DNA of 64,000 bases from Gordionus sp. m RMFG-2023 (Eukaryota; Nematomorpha; Gordioida; Chordodea; Parachordodidae), in assembly GCF_954871325.1 (NCBI RefSeq), contig NC_088779.1:13394846-13458845 (forward strand), given 5' to 3'. The translations under genes and the position numbers were made by a program. The notes under the pieces are model-generated. The model was not told the origin of the DNA and ran no database searches. It saw only the letters and a list, made by a program, of their open reading frames with translations. Below are positions 12,460 through 23,600 of this stretch, piece by piece; within the stretch, counting starts at the first letter, position 1; every line of letters begins with the position of its first letter.

Positions 12460-14815
12460 TAATGATAGGTAAATCAGATATTTCCCCTTCATTTGATGAT
12501 AATTTTGAAAAATTTTTCCTATTAATATATACATATATTGGACAGATTTAATTCTTATAAACCCCTAACTATTTTTCAGGATCCAAGAAAAAAATTAATT
12601 ATTCTGAGTTTTCCTGAACATGGTAAATATTCTTCACAATTAATTTGAACTTGGACATAGCTTGCTAAACATTTTTCAAAAATTTTAAATATGGGCTAGA
12701 AATTGGCCTGAAAATATTTGAAAACATGGCCAGGCCTGATCACAAACCAAGGCAACTTTCATATTCTGATTGTATTTTTAAATGCATTGTGACTTTTTAT
12801 ATATTTTATTTCAGTTCTCAACTACCAAAATTATTATGGTCTTTGGCAGGTTTAAGAAAATTTTATAAGTGCGTGGGTCTGGCTTGGGAATTTTTTTAAT
12901 ATTAGGCATAGGTGTAATATCAATTTATATGGCCCTCAGGTAAAAGCTAATTTAAATATTATTTTTATTCAAAAAAATAGTATTCACTCTTAGTCTAAAT
13001 GGGTTGGCCTTGGTCTGGGGGGTGAGCTGGGTTAAGTTAGAATAAAAAATAGATAAGGTTTTTAGAAATTTACCTATCTCCAGGTTTGGAAAAAAATTTA
13101 ATTACTATGGGTTGGCCAGGCTTGAGAAAATTTTTTATAAAATTATTATAAGTTGGACTGGGCTTGAAAAATATTTTTATAAATTATATTGGGCTGGGCT
13201 TGGGGAAAATTATTATGAGATTGGACGTTTGATAATTTTTTTATTATTAACTATAGGTCAGACATTGGCCTAAAACAAGTTATTTTGCAGGTCTGGGTTC
13301 GGCCTGATCAAAAAACCAGGGCCCATGAAAATCTGATTTTTATTGTATTTTTAAATTCATGATTATTTAAATGTTTTACTTCAGTTCTCAACTACCAAAA
13401 TTATTATGATCTTTCATTGCGCTTGGATAAATTTTTCAAAATTATTATGGCTTTGTACCTTACCTGATAATTTTTAAATATTAAATATTAGGTATAAATG
13501 ATCAGTAAATTTAACATATTGGTATTATCAAGTAAAAGCCTTAAATTTATTCTTACTCAAACCATAGTATTTAGTCTTATTTATAATGAATTTCATATAA
13601 ATACCAGGAGCTAACTAGTAGAATGATAGGTAAATCAGATATTTACCATTCATTTGATGATTTTGAAATTTTCCATATAAAATGGCAAAAAAATATGAAC
13701 ATATTAGACAGATTTAATTCTTATAAACCCCTTACATCAGACCTATTTTTCTGGATCCAAAGAAAAAATAAATTATTTTGAGTTTTCCTGGACTTGGGAA
13801 ATATTTTTCACTATTATAATGGACTTGGACATAGCTTGAGAAACATTTTTCATAATTATTATAGTCTTAGATTCCTGTAAATTATTTAATTATAAATATG
13901 GGCTAGAAATTAGCCTGAAAATTTCTTTTGAGGACATGGCAAGGCCTGATCAAAAACCAAGGCTCATGCAACTTTCATATTCTGATTGTATTTTTAAATG
14001 AATTGTGACTTTTTATATATATTTTATTTCAGTTCTCAACTATCAAAATTATTATGGTCATTGGCGAGTTTGAGGAAATTTTCTCAAGTGCGAGGACCTG
14101 GCTTGGGAATTTTTTTAATATTAGGCATAGGTGTAATATTTAACAGAGAATATATATGGCCTTCAGATAAAAGCTAATTTAAATATATTTTTATTCAAAA
14201 AAATAATATTAGTCTTAATGGGTTGGCCTTGGTCGGGGTGAGCTGGGTTAAAATAGAATAAAAAATAGATATGGTTTTTAGAGATTTACCTATCTTAAGG
14301 TTTGGGAAAAAATTTTAAAAATTACTATGGGTTGGCCAGGTTTTATAATAATTTTTTATAAAATTATTATGGGTTGGGCTGGGCTTGGAAAATATTTTTA
14401 TATTGGGCTGGGCTTGGGGAAAATTTTTCAAAATTATTATGAGCTTGGACGCTTGATAATTTTTTTACTATTAATTATTGGTCAGACATTGGCCTAAAAC
14501 ACCAAGGCCCATGAAAATCTGATTTTGATTGTATTTTTAAATTCATTGTGAATTTTATTTCAGTTCTCAACTACCAAAATTATTATGATCTTTCATTAGG
14601 CTTGGAAGAATTTTTCAAAATTATTATGGCTTTTTACTTTGCCTGGGAATTTTTTTTAATATTAAATATTAGGTATAAGTGATCAGTAATATTTAATAAA
14701 TAATATTGGTATTATCAAGTAAAAGCTTTAAATTTATTCTTATTCAAACAATAGTATTTACACTTAGTTTTAATGGATTGAACCCGGCCTGAATGGGGCA
14801 GGAGGTAAAAAGAAT
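12460..14815. repeat. Higher-order tandem repeat of the Helitron 3' half
   Basis: A ~1.17-kb unit starting GATAGGTAAATCAGATATTT (about 12465 and 13626) occurs twice. Each copy has two related ~600-bp halves marked by TTTCAGTTCTCAACTACCAA (about 12812, 13380, 14030 and 14560) and by GGGCTGGGCTTGG-type segments. The pattern is therefore (A B)(A B). A partial related copy lies at 59520-60240 next to another Helitron end. No open reading frame. Confidence 0.75.
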
Positions 14816-14883
14816 AAAAATTGGATATTATTTTCAAATAACAGGTAACATCTAGCATAAAAGTAAGAAAAAAATTCTCATTC

Positions 14884-14912
14884 CCCGTCATTTTTGACGG
14901 GCTATCTACTAG
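14884..14912 (+). terminator. Helitron 3' hairpin and CTAG end
   Basis: Six-base-pair stem CCCGTC/GACGGG with a five- to six-base loop, then 11 bases ending in CTAG. This is the replication-termination signal of Helitrons. Confidence 0.8.
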
Positions 14913-15619
14913 TATATTATATAACTTTCAAATACATCTGTAAAAGTGGTATTTAACCTAATCTTTTATAACCAATTATATCTAATACTGGATTATAAAC
15001 TATATGTTTACTTACTTTTTATAAATAAATCTCTTCTACTTATTTGGATTTGGAACTTGAAAATAATTTTAAGAAGAAGCATGGTAATTAAATTTAAATA
15101 TCAATAATATAGTTGATTAGTGATTTTGAACTCGGCTAATTACAATATTAAATTTGTTAATTTTCAATTAATATTTATTTAATTAGGGGTTATATAATAA
15201 TTTAAATAATAAAAGTCAATAAAGCTTCAACTGTTAATGCTAAATTAATATTTAGTGAGTGATATCAATATTCAATTTTTAACACAGAATTTGATTGCAA
15301 GTGAAAATATAATTTATAAGTATTAATCTAATCTAATAATTAAAATAGTATTCATTTAAGAATAATTTAGATAAACTTATTAATTTTTAAATTATAAAAT
15401 TAAATCTATATATTACTCAATAGAATTATAAAAGAAATCATTCAGTGGGCAATCAAAAAAATTTATTTTTAGTTCAAGGGGATATTAAGGAGTCATTAAA
15501 AAAATTTTTTTAGCTTCAGGGATTATTCCTTTTTTAAGGGTCTATCTTAAAATACTTAATTTAAAAATTATTTTTCAGGGGGCTCGAGCCCCTGCGCCCC
15601 TCCCCTAGCGACGCCACTG
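14913..15619. other. Right interior of the hAT-like element
   Basis: AT-rich, no gene. The last 60 bases are C-rich (GGGGGCTCGAGCCCCTG) and form the subterminal part of the right inverted repeat. Confidence 0.5.
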
Positions 15620-15899
15620 TTATAAAAATACAAAACCTAAGTAAAATATAAATTATATTAACGTAAAACAAAATATAAGTTTTCAAGTAAAATAAGATAA
15701 ACACTTTTGAAGGATGATAAAATATTGCAAGTAATATTTAATAAAAATTAAATTTTTTAATATCTTTTGAATAATATAAAGTAAAATAAATGATGAAGCT
15801 AAATAACATTGGAAGTTTTCGAGAGCAATGTATGGTTTATACCTAATTTCGCCAAAAGTATATATTTCAAATTTGAAAATTAGTTTTTTTGGCAAATAA

Positions 15900-16045
15900 C
15901 ACTGTTACAAAAGGTATGCATTCTAATGGGGATAAAATAAAAGTTATCACAAACATGCCCAGAACCTAAAACAAAAGAAGAATTGGCAACATTTTCGGAC
16001 ATAGCAATTTATTATCGTAAATTCTTTTACTATTTCGGGTTTTAT
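15900..16045 (+). pseudogene. Ty3/gypsy reverse-transcriptase fragment (fossil)
   Basis: The region encodes a piece like the segment just after the Ty3/gypsy polymerase core. It shows NGDKIKVI, then EPKTKEELATF, then YYRKFFYYFG, comparable with the family pattern 'P.EKI.AI ... P.P.t.kEL.sFlGl.nYYR.FI..F'. It is short and broken, and is not part of the LTR element that starts 390 bp later. Confidence 0.55.
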
Positions 16046-16431
16046 ATCATAAATATATTTCTAAGATGATGAAATATTTCGTATAAGTAATATATAATAA
16101 AAATAAAATGTTTAATATTTTTTGAATACAAAAATAAAATAAATGATGAATAATAAAAAAAATAAAAGCAGTTAATAATATATAACTAATTTTATCTTAT
16201 TTAACACTTTCTTTCTTTCTTTATTCATAAATGTATTTTTATTCTATGGGCATAAAGGCTCTAAATAGTTATTATTTTATACCCCATAGTTCATATTTTT
16301 TTCGACAGGGCAAAATAAAATAAAGTAAATTCTATTAATTTTCGAAGTTTATCAAAAATTTTGGATGATAAATTAAATAGTTTTTAAAAATGATTCCTTT
16401 AATTATTAATCTAAAAAAATTCTAAAAATAA
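16046..16431. other. AT-rich spacer
   Basis: No recognisable coding or repeat feature between the gypsy fragment and the LTR element. Confidence 0.4.
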
Positions 16432-16435
16432 CTGT

Positions 16436-16848
16436 TGTCATAATTGGGAGACTGATTTATGAAATTTGATTTTTGGTAAAGTCAGTATGTATTGCGTTTG
16501 ATGAGTCATTTTTATTTTTATAATTTTATGTTTTAGTTAAATTGGTGAGTCATTGTTATTTTTATAATTTTATGTTTTAGTTTAATCGCGTTAACATTTT
16601 ATTTTTAGATTTATAAAAGTGAATTATTGTAAAGTCATTATGATGATGGGATTTAATTATTTATTTGTGATGGCTTCCCTATAAAAGGGAAGCGAAAATT
16701 GTAAATAATCAATTCATTTTTTTTTGAATTAATTTTTTTTATAACTATTTTTTATTTTCAATATTTATTATTTTTTTTCTAATAAAGGAAGTATAAAACC
16801 GCCTATATATATATAAGAAAGCAATACATTAAAATAATTAAATAATAA
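16436..16848 (+). repeat. 5' LTR
   Basis: Direct repeat partner of 20072-20562. Contains an internal duplicated TTTTTATAATTTTATGTTTTAG segment, a hairpin GCTTCCCTATAAAAGGGAAGC (with a TATAAAA inside) and a T-rich 3' part. Confidence 0.8.
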
Positions 16849-16975
16849 TGGTTACCGTGACCAGAGCGAACTTATCGTTAGAACCTGGTCGTTAGGGACA
16901 CTAAAAAAAAAGGGGGGAAACTGTAAAAAGAAATAAAAAAAAAATTTGTGTGGAATAGTGATAAATAAAAAAAAA

Positions 16976-17440
16976 GCTTAGTGGTATATAAAATCTTTGT
17001 GGCTTAGTGATCTTTGTGGCTTAATTATCTTGGTGGCTTAGTGGTCTTTGTGGCTTAGTGATCTTTGTGGCTTAATTATCTTTGTGGCTTAGTGGTTGTT
17101 GTGGCTTAATTATCTTTGTGGCTTAGTGCTCTTTGTGGCTTAGTGGTCTTTGTGGCATAGTGGTCTTTGTGGCTTAGTGGTCTTTGTGGCTTAGTGGTCT
17201 TTGTGGCTTAGTGGTCTTTGTGGCTTAGTGGTCTTTGTGGCTTAGTGGTCTTTGTGGCTTAGTGGTCTTTGTGGCTTAGTGGTCTTTGTGGCTTAGTGGT
17301 CTTTGTGGCTTAGTGGTCTTTGTGGCTTAGTGGTCTTTGTGGCTTAGTGGTCTTTGTGGCTTAGTGGTCTTTGTGGCTTAGTGGTCTTTGTGGATTAGTG
17401 GTCTTTGTGGCTTAGTGGTCTTTGTGGATTAGTGGTATAA
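16976..17440 (+). repeat. 17-bp minisatellite, about 25 units
   Basis: Unit TGGTCTTTGTGGCTTAG. Early units vary (GTGATC, AATTATC); the middle units are identical over more than ten copies. The array lies between the 5' LTR and the gag-like region of the LTR element. Confidence 0.92.
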
Positions 17441-17539
17441 AAAAAGGGGGCTCAGTGGTATATAAAAGAATCGGATTTGTGGTATAAAAAAAAGATGGCT
17501 CAGTGATTATAAAAGAATCTTTGTGGCATAGTGATACTA

Positions 17540-17760
17540 AAAAGGTAGAGTACACGGAAGTGCTGTCCAAATTTTTGCCTATATAAATCTATTAGAAGAA
17601 AATCCGAAAAAGTTTATTAGAAGGCAAGTTACAAGGAAGGGCTGCCGATTTTTTTTTCAAAAGACGTCAATACACGGAAGTGCTGCCGATTTTTTTCAAA
17701 AGACGTCAATACACGGAAGTGCTGCCGATTTTTTTCAAAAGACGTGGATACACGGAAGAG
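17540..17760 (+). repeat. Four short repeats inside the LTR element
   Basis: The segment ACACGGAAGTGCTG followed by CCGATTTTTTTCAAAAGACG recurs at ~40-bp spacing. Confidence 0.75.
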
Positions 17761-20071
17761 TTTAAAAATTCGCGGAAATATGTGGAGTTGCAATATAATG
17801 TACTGGGAGCGGTGGTAGTGTTGGTGATATGGTTGTGTAGTTTATATTTTGGAAGGAGAATGCGAAGAGAGAGGAGTATTAGGATTCGTGGGAAATCGTT
17901 TTTGGTAGAAGGGCATAATGGAGAGGATGATAGATTGGGGAGAGTGACGTGGTTACCGGTTCAAGAAATAATGAAGGGTTGGGTCAATAATGAAAAATTG
18001 ACCGGTTAAAGAACGAGAGTATAATGACAGACATTTGGACGTTTACCATGGACGTCAGGACATGCCAAGGCCGTTCAGCAGTGGGGGACAGAGGGTCAGA
18101 TGTTATAAATGTGGGGAGATGGGTCATATTGCGGTGAATTGTAGAGATGTCAAATGTTTTGCGTGTGGGGAGATGGGACATATTTCGACATATTGTACGG
18201 GCAGAGCAGAGAGAATACGTTGCGCGGGTTGTGGAAGATTTGGACATGTGTTAAAAGATTGCCGAGTGGGAAAGGTAGAAACAAGGGCAGGTTTTCCATA
18301 GAGAGGAGAGACTTCGGGGGCCGTGAATATGAGGAGTATGACGGAGATAGCTGGGAAAGGAGGAAAGGATATTGAAGAGGAGATGACATGTTTCAAGTGC
18401 CGAGAAAAGGGACATTGGGCCAGAGATTGTGATATTGACTATATGATGGGAAGGAGAGTAAAATGATGATGGTGGGGTTAAGAGGAGGCAAGAAAGAGTT
18501 GATAGTTAAAATGTTGCAGCAGGAGGTTCAAAGGGAGTTATCGTATCTGCCGAGTCCGAGGGTATGGTTCGATATCAACGGAAAGATGGTATCTATGTTA
18601 TTTGATACCGTAGCAGCTATTTCGCTGATAGGATATGAGGATTTTAGAAGACTTTGGCCGAAAGTAAAATAATTAGAGACGTTATGCAAGTGAGGCAGTT
18701 TGATGGATCGGAGATGGAGATGATGGGAAGAGTGCATATTGGGGATGTAGGGAGAGAAGGATGTAAAATGTTGGACTTATGGATAATTAACCGAGACGTT
18801 GAGCCGGTGATGGGATGGGATTACAAGTGTGGGGCCGGAGTATGGATTTTGGGGAGTATTTGTGGCGATCGAAGAAGATATTCGGGAAGACTTGATAAAT
18901 ATGGTCCGAGAGGAGGAGGAGGAGAGAATGTTCGGAGGAAATTTGGAATGGATGGAGGGCCGAGATAATATTGAAGTAGACGAGGGAAGATCCGTGTTTT
19001 GGGAGGAAAGTGAAGGAAATGGGAGGGAATATATGTTGGGGAGAGGTCCGATTTATGTAGATGGAGAAATAGCAAATATCCAAGACAGTAGATATGGAGT
19101 ATTGAGGCCGCTGGTTAGTGAGAGGAGTGAGAATTTTGTAGAACAGGGAGTTGTGGAAAATTTGTGGGAGTAAAAGATGTCCAAAAGGAGGTGGAGAAGT
19201 TAGTGGAGAGGTATGGAGAAATCTTTGGGGAGGAGTTGGGTTGTCTAAAGGATTATGAAGTGGAGATTCGGATGAAGGATGGATGCATACCAAAATTTTG
19301 TGCTGTTCGTAGAGTACCTTTTGAATGATGGCAGGAGGTAGGGAAGGAGTTGGATCGTTGGGTAAAGGAGGGTATCGTGAATCCGGTTGAATACAGCGAA
19401 TGGGCGACGCCTTTGGTACTCGTAAAGAAGGCCAATGTGAGTGTGAGGTTGTATGCAATTTCCGGGTAACGTTGAATCCATGTGTGGTGGAGGTGAAGTA
19501 TCCGTTACCCAGGATAGAGGAGATATTGGCCAGTTTAAAAGGAAGCAGATATTTTTAGAAAGTGGATTTTTCGAACGCGTATTTGCAATTACGGGTAAAA
19601 AAGGAGAGGCAGAGGTTGTTGACCATAACAACGCCAAAGGGGCTTTGCTTTTAGAAGGTTGCTGTTTGGGTTGAGCGTATCGGCACCTATGTTTCAACGG
19701 ACGAGAGCGGTAGTTTTTCAGGGATTGGAGGGAGTGTTTTATTATACCATGATGTAAAAATAACAGGGGGTACTCTAGAGCAGAACAATCTAAGGTTAGA
19801 GGTGGATGAATATTTGCAGCTTATTGGAGTGATGGAGTCTTTTCAGCGTGTGTGCAAAAGTGGGAGTCCGAAATTTTTTTTTAGTAATGAAATAAATTAA
19901 AAGGATTTTAAGGTTGTAGTTACTCTTAGAAGAAGACGATGGAGGAATAATAATTATGGACATATGTTCGAATAATCGATGGTCAAAGGTGTCCACTTAC
20001 AACAATAACAGAAGAATTCCTAGGGGTGATCAAAGAGATTGGGGTCTCAAGGATTGGTTAAAGGGGGGAGG

Positions 20072-20562
20072 TGTCATTATTGGGAGACTGATTTGTGAAA
20101 TTTGATTTTTGGTAAAGTCAGTATGTATTGCGTTTGATGAGTCATTTTTATTTTTATAATTTTATGTTTTAGTTAAATTGGTGAGTCATTGTTATTTTTA
20201 TAATTTTATGTTTTAGTTTAATCGCGTTAACATTTTATTTTTAGATTTATAAAAGTGAATTATTGTGAAGTCATTATGATGATGGGATTTAATTATTTAT
20301 TTGTGATGATTATTGCTTCCCTATAAAAGGGAAGCGAAAATTGTAATTAATCAATTCATTTTTTTTGAATTCATTTTTTTTTGAATTCATTTTTTTTGAA
20401 TTAATTTTTTTTATAACTATTTTTTATTTTCAATATTTATTATTTTTTTTTACAAATTAACGTCTTATATTTTATTTTATAAACTATACGAAATATTCTA
20501 ATAAAGGAATAAAACCGCCTATATATATAATAAAGCAATACATTAATATACTTAAATAATAA
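20072..20562 (+). repeat. 3' LTR, ending 103 bp before the MANBA start codon
   Basis: Copy of 16436-16848 with extra TTTTTTTGAATTCA units and a ~45-bp insertion near its end. It contains TATAAAAGG and CCTATATATATAAT stretches that could act as TATA-like elements for the gene downstream. Confidence 0.8.
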
Positions 20563-20665
20563 CTGTTATTTTTCAAACATAATAATTATAGATTATAAAA
20601 TATTTTATTCCCTTTCTTTGAGGAATATTTGTCATTGAAGCACAGATGATATATATTTTTAAAAA

Positions 20666-23600
20666 ATGAACCACTTTTTTTTAATTTTTATCATTTCGCT
20701 TGATTCAATCTTGACTGTCACCTATGACAATCTAGCAGGAAAATGGAAATTATATGATCCTCAATATATTACTACCATTAATGCAATAATTCCTGGAAGT
20801 TTATATTCAAACATTTGGACAAATAATATCTTAGATGATCCATTACATGATTTTAATGATATGAAATATAGAAATTATTCCCATAGGGATTGGTATTTTG
20901 CTAAAATAATCAAGGGTATAATAATTTTATGCTTATAATTTTTAAAAAATAAAAAAAGGTAACAATGATTATAAATATGCTGCATTAAAGGCCGAAGGCA
21001 TTGATACTTTTGCAAATTTTTATATAAATGATGTGTTCATTGGAGAATCTAATAATATGTTCTTTACACATTATTTTGATATAAGCACCAAGATAGTAAT
21101 TGAATTATCTCAATTATTTAATAAATATATATAGCAAGAATTTATGGATGGCATGGTTGAATTTAACTTAACTCTTCATTTTAATTCTTCAGTCATACAA
21201 GGTAAAAATCTAGCACTAAATAAATACAATAATACACCAATTCCACCCCTATGTCCTCCACCTAATCAAAATGGTGAATGCCATGTTAATCTTCTTAGAA
21301 AAGAACAATGTAGTTTTAGTTGGGATTGGGGACCAGCTATTCCTGATATTGGAATATGGTACATTTATAAATAATTATTTATTATTTTTTGAAATTTTGT
21401 TAAAACCTCAAATTGAAATAAATATATTTAATGAAAATTAAAAAGCTAAATTATATATCTAATAAAATTTATTGTGATTATAATAATAATTAATTAAAAT
21501 AAAACTTACTGCAAAACTTGTTAATTTGGCATGGTTAATTTCTTTCATATGATATCTATTGCTAGAAATGTTGACAATTTAGTGATATCAATATTTATTG
21601 AAATGTAAGATGTGAGGTCTGCAATAGGCAGGTTTTATTTATCCCACAAGCTTGCCCATACATTGTTTAAAAAATAAACCTGGCCCATTTATATTTTTAT
21701 TGCCTACTAGAGCTCTGAATTTTTTTATCAGCCTGGCTTAAAATTTTTTATCTAAATTTTTAGTATATTTTTCCTGTCTCAAATTTTTATTTTATCTTTG
21801 AGTCTGATCATAAGTTCTCACAAATGACAATATCACAATTTTTTTATAACGATACCCTTATCAAGAAACCTTAAAATGAATATAACAACAAACTTTTATC
21901 ACAAATCAATAATCGCAAAAATTTTAGAGCGAAGTCATTGAAGATATCATATCATAGCAATTGCGATAATCTAATATGACTAATTTATTTTAAAACATTT
22001 ATTTTTATAATCATATGAATTGAATAATATTTTAAAATAAATAGGTGCACGATTGATTCAAATAAAGTTTTTAATTTTCTTTTAACCTTAATAAATTTAT
22101 ATATGATTAATGAATTTAGATTTGATTTATAAAATTTATCATTAGAATATAATTTTTTTGCAACCCTGTCCAATACTTTTCTTTGAAGTCTAATTTTATA
22201 AGAATTGTGCACAAGGAACTCAGGCTTTATTATTATATTAATCATGAGTTCATTAGTAAATCTTGATCTTTACTGGCGAAATTCTGAGTTTCTGTCTGAT
22301 GACTACTTAATATTTATAAATTCATTAGTTAGTTTTGCCAGTCACTAACAAAAAATAGAGTAGGCTAAATAAAAACTAGAACATTACTCATTAAACTGTC
22401 TTTATTGAATTTTGAATAGCGATTTAAAAATAAATTACATCTAAGTTTAATGAGGAATTTCCCTAATTCAAAACATTTTTGAATCTTATGATTTTACAAT
22501 CTTTATAGATATTTTTTATCTTTTCTTTTTACTTAGTTAAAATATTAGTTATATTTTCAAAAAATTTGATAGGAATATGAATCTATTGTTAAGAAGCAGC
22601 CTTAAGCACGAAGTTTACCAAACTTTGGCAAACACTAATTCTGAAGCTTAAGACAGTATATAATGTTTAATTACAATATATGTAGGTTAGTACATTTATT
22701 ATTTTTTTTCCAGAATTAAATTAAAAGTAATTTTTACTGAATTCTCAAAAGATGATTTTGATAAATAAAAATTTTCATAATATTTCCATATGAGTATCAA
22801 ATGAAGCTAGTAAGGATGTGTTTACATTGTTACTCATCTTTATGTTTTTAGGGGGATAAAAATTATAGATAAAAATTATAACATAATATCTCTTGACATG
22901 AATATCAAAATAAAAATATCTTTCGACTGTTTTGTTAATCACCGCCACATTGCTAATCAAATTTTTAAAAACATATATCAGCATGGAAGAAGGGGGAGGG
23001 GTTACAACCTTTTTTAATATCTTAAACATGGGCAATAAATAAGATTTAGTAAATAAATGTTAAAAATAGCTCTAGATCTCTAAAACTGAGCTATATGGGT
23101 ATGGGGTTATAATATAATATTTTGATATGGGCCTTATTAAAGCTTTATATTTAAAATATCAAAATAGTAAAGATAAATAAATAATTAATTTAGTATTATT
23201 TAAAAATTGACATTTTTGATTTAATTCCCAAAATTCTTTTAAAAATATTTTTATATGTCTGGCTGGTGTCATTCCCTATGTCATAAATATATAAATAGTT
23301 TGCCATCTTTTGACTTTGTTTCGGAGTCTTATAAACTGTTTTATTAAACAAAAATTAGGAGATCTTGGCTTTTAAAAATTATTTGTTCCACCGATAAAGA
23401 TGCCTCAAAGGTAAACTTTACAGATGCCTTGACCAAAAAATATTTAAATGTCGACGACTTACAAAAAAATGGTAAGATAAAAGATAATAAAGAAATAGAT
23501 AATAATTCCAAAAATTCAATCGTTAATTAATTAAATTTAGTTGACGTTTTGAATAATACTATGGAAATAATTTAATTTCAATGGAACTACCTTCACTTAA

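Larger units (their letters stand above)
8253..14912 (+). mobile_element. Non-autonomous Helitron, 6.66 kb
   Basis: It starts with TCTATATATATAATCC directly after an A and ends with CTAG directly before a T, the A|T target rule of Helitrons. About ten bases before the end is a perfect hairpin, CCCGTC-ATTTTT-GACGGG (14884-14901). There are no terminal inverted repeats and no target duplication, and no Rep/helicase gene is visible, so it would depend on a partner element. A second 3' end of the same kind lies at 60495-60524, and part of its subterminal repeat is shared. It carries a small spliced gene (8828 onward) and two blocks of tandem repeats. Confidence 0.78.
6605..15619. mobile_element. 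9-kb hAT-like element with CAG(A/T)GGCGTCGC ends, holding a Helitron
   Basis: The left end CAGAGGCGTCGCTTG and the right end, inverted, CAGTGGCGTCGCTAG form an imperfect terminal inverted repeat. The flanking octamers ATATAAAA (6597-6604) and TTATAAAA (15620-15627) agree at seven of eight bases, as for hAT insertions. A subterminal segment GGGGGCTC is present just inside both ends. Most of the interior is a separate Helitron (8253-14912), so the original element was about 2.4 kb. I saw no hAT transposase between the ends. It could alternatively be two unrelated solo ends, but the near-matching flanks argue against that. Confidence 0.6.
16436..20562 (+). mobile_element. Ty3/gypsy-like LTR retrotransposon, broken fossil
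   Basis: Two long direct repeats, 16436-16848 and 20072-20562, both start TGTCAT(A/T)ATTGGGAGACTG and end AATAATAA. They are flanked by CTGT on both sides (16432-16435 and 20563-20566), a 4-bp target duplication (or 5 bp, ACTGT). Inside, in order: a possible primer-binding site TGGTTACCGTGACC just after the 5' LTR, a minisatellite, four CCHC zinc-knuckle motifs (about 18099-18430) as in gag nucleocapsid, an aspartic-protease-like region (about 18560-18640) and reverse-transcriptase-like sequence (about 19190-19720). RNase H and integrase were not found. The coding part is broken in several places and shortened. The two LTRs are alike apart from a few substitutions and length differences, so the insertion looks fairly young. 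Confidence 0.78.

Noticed and set aside
18787-19697. Long minus-strand ORFs opposite the LTR element
   Set aside because: They are antisense shadows of the purine-rich coding strand of the retrotransposon (proline/serine-rich translation).
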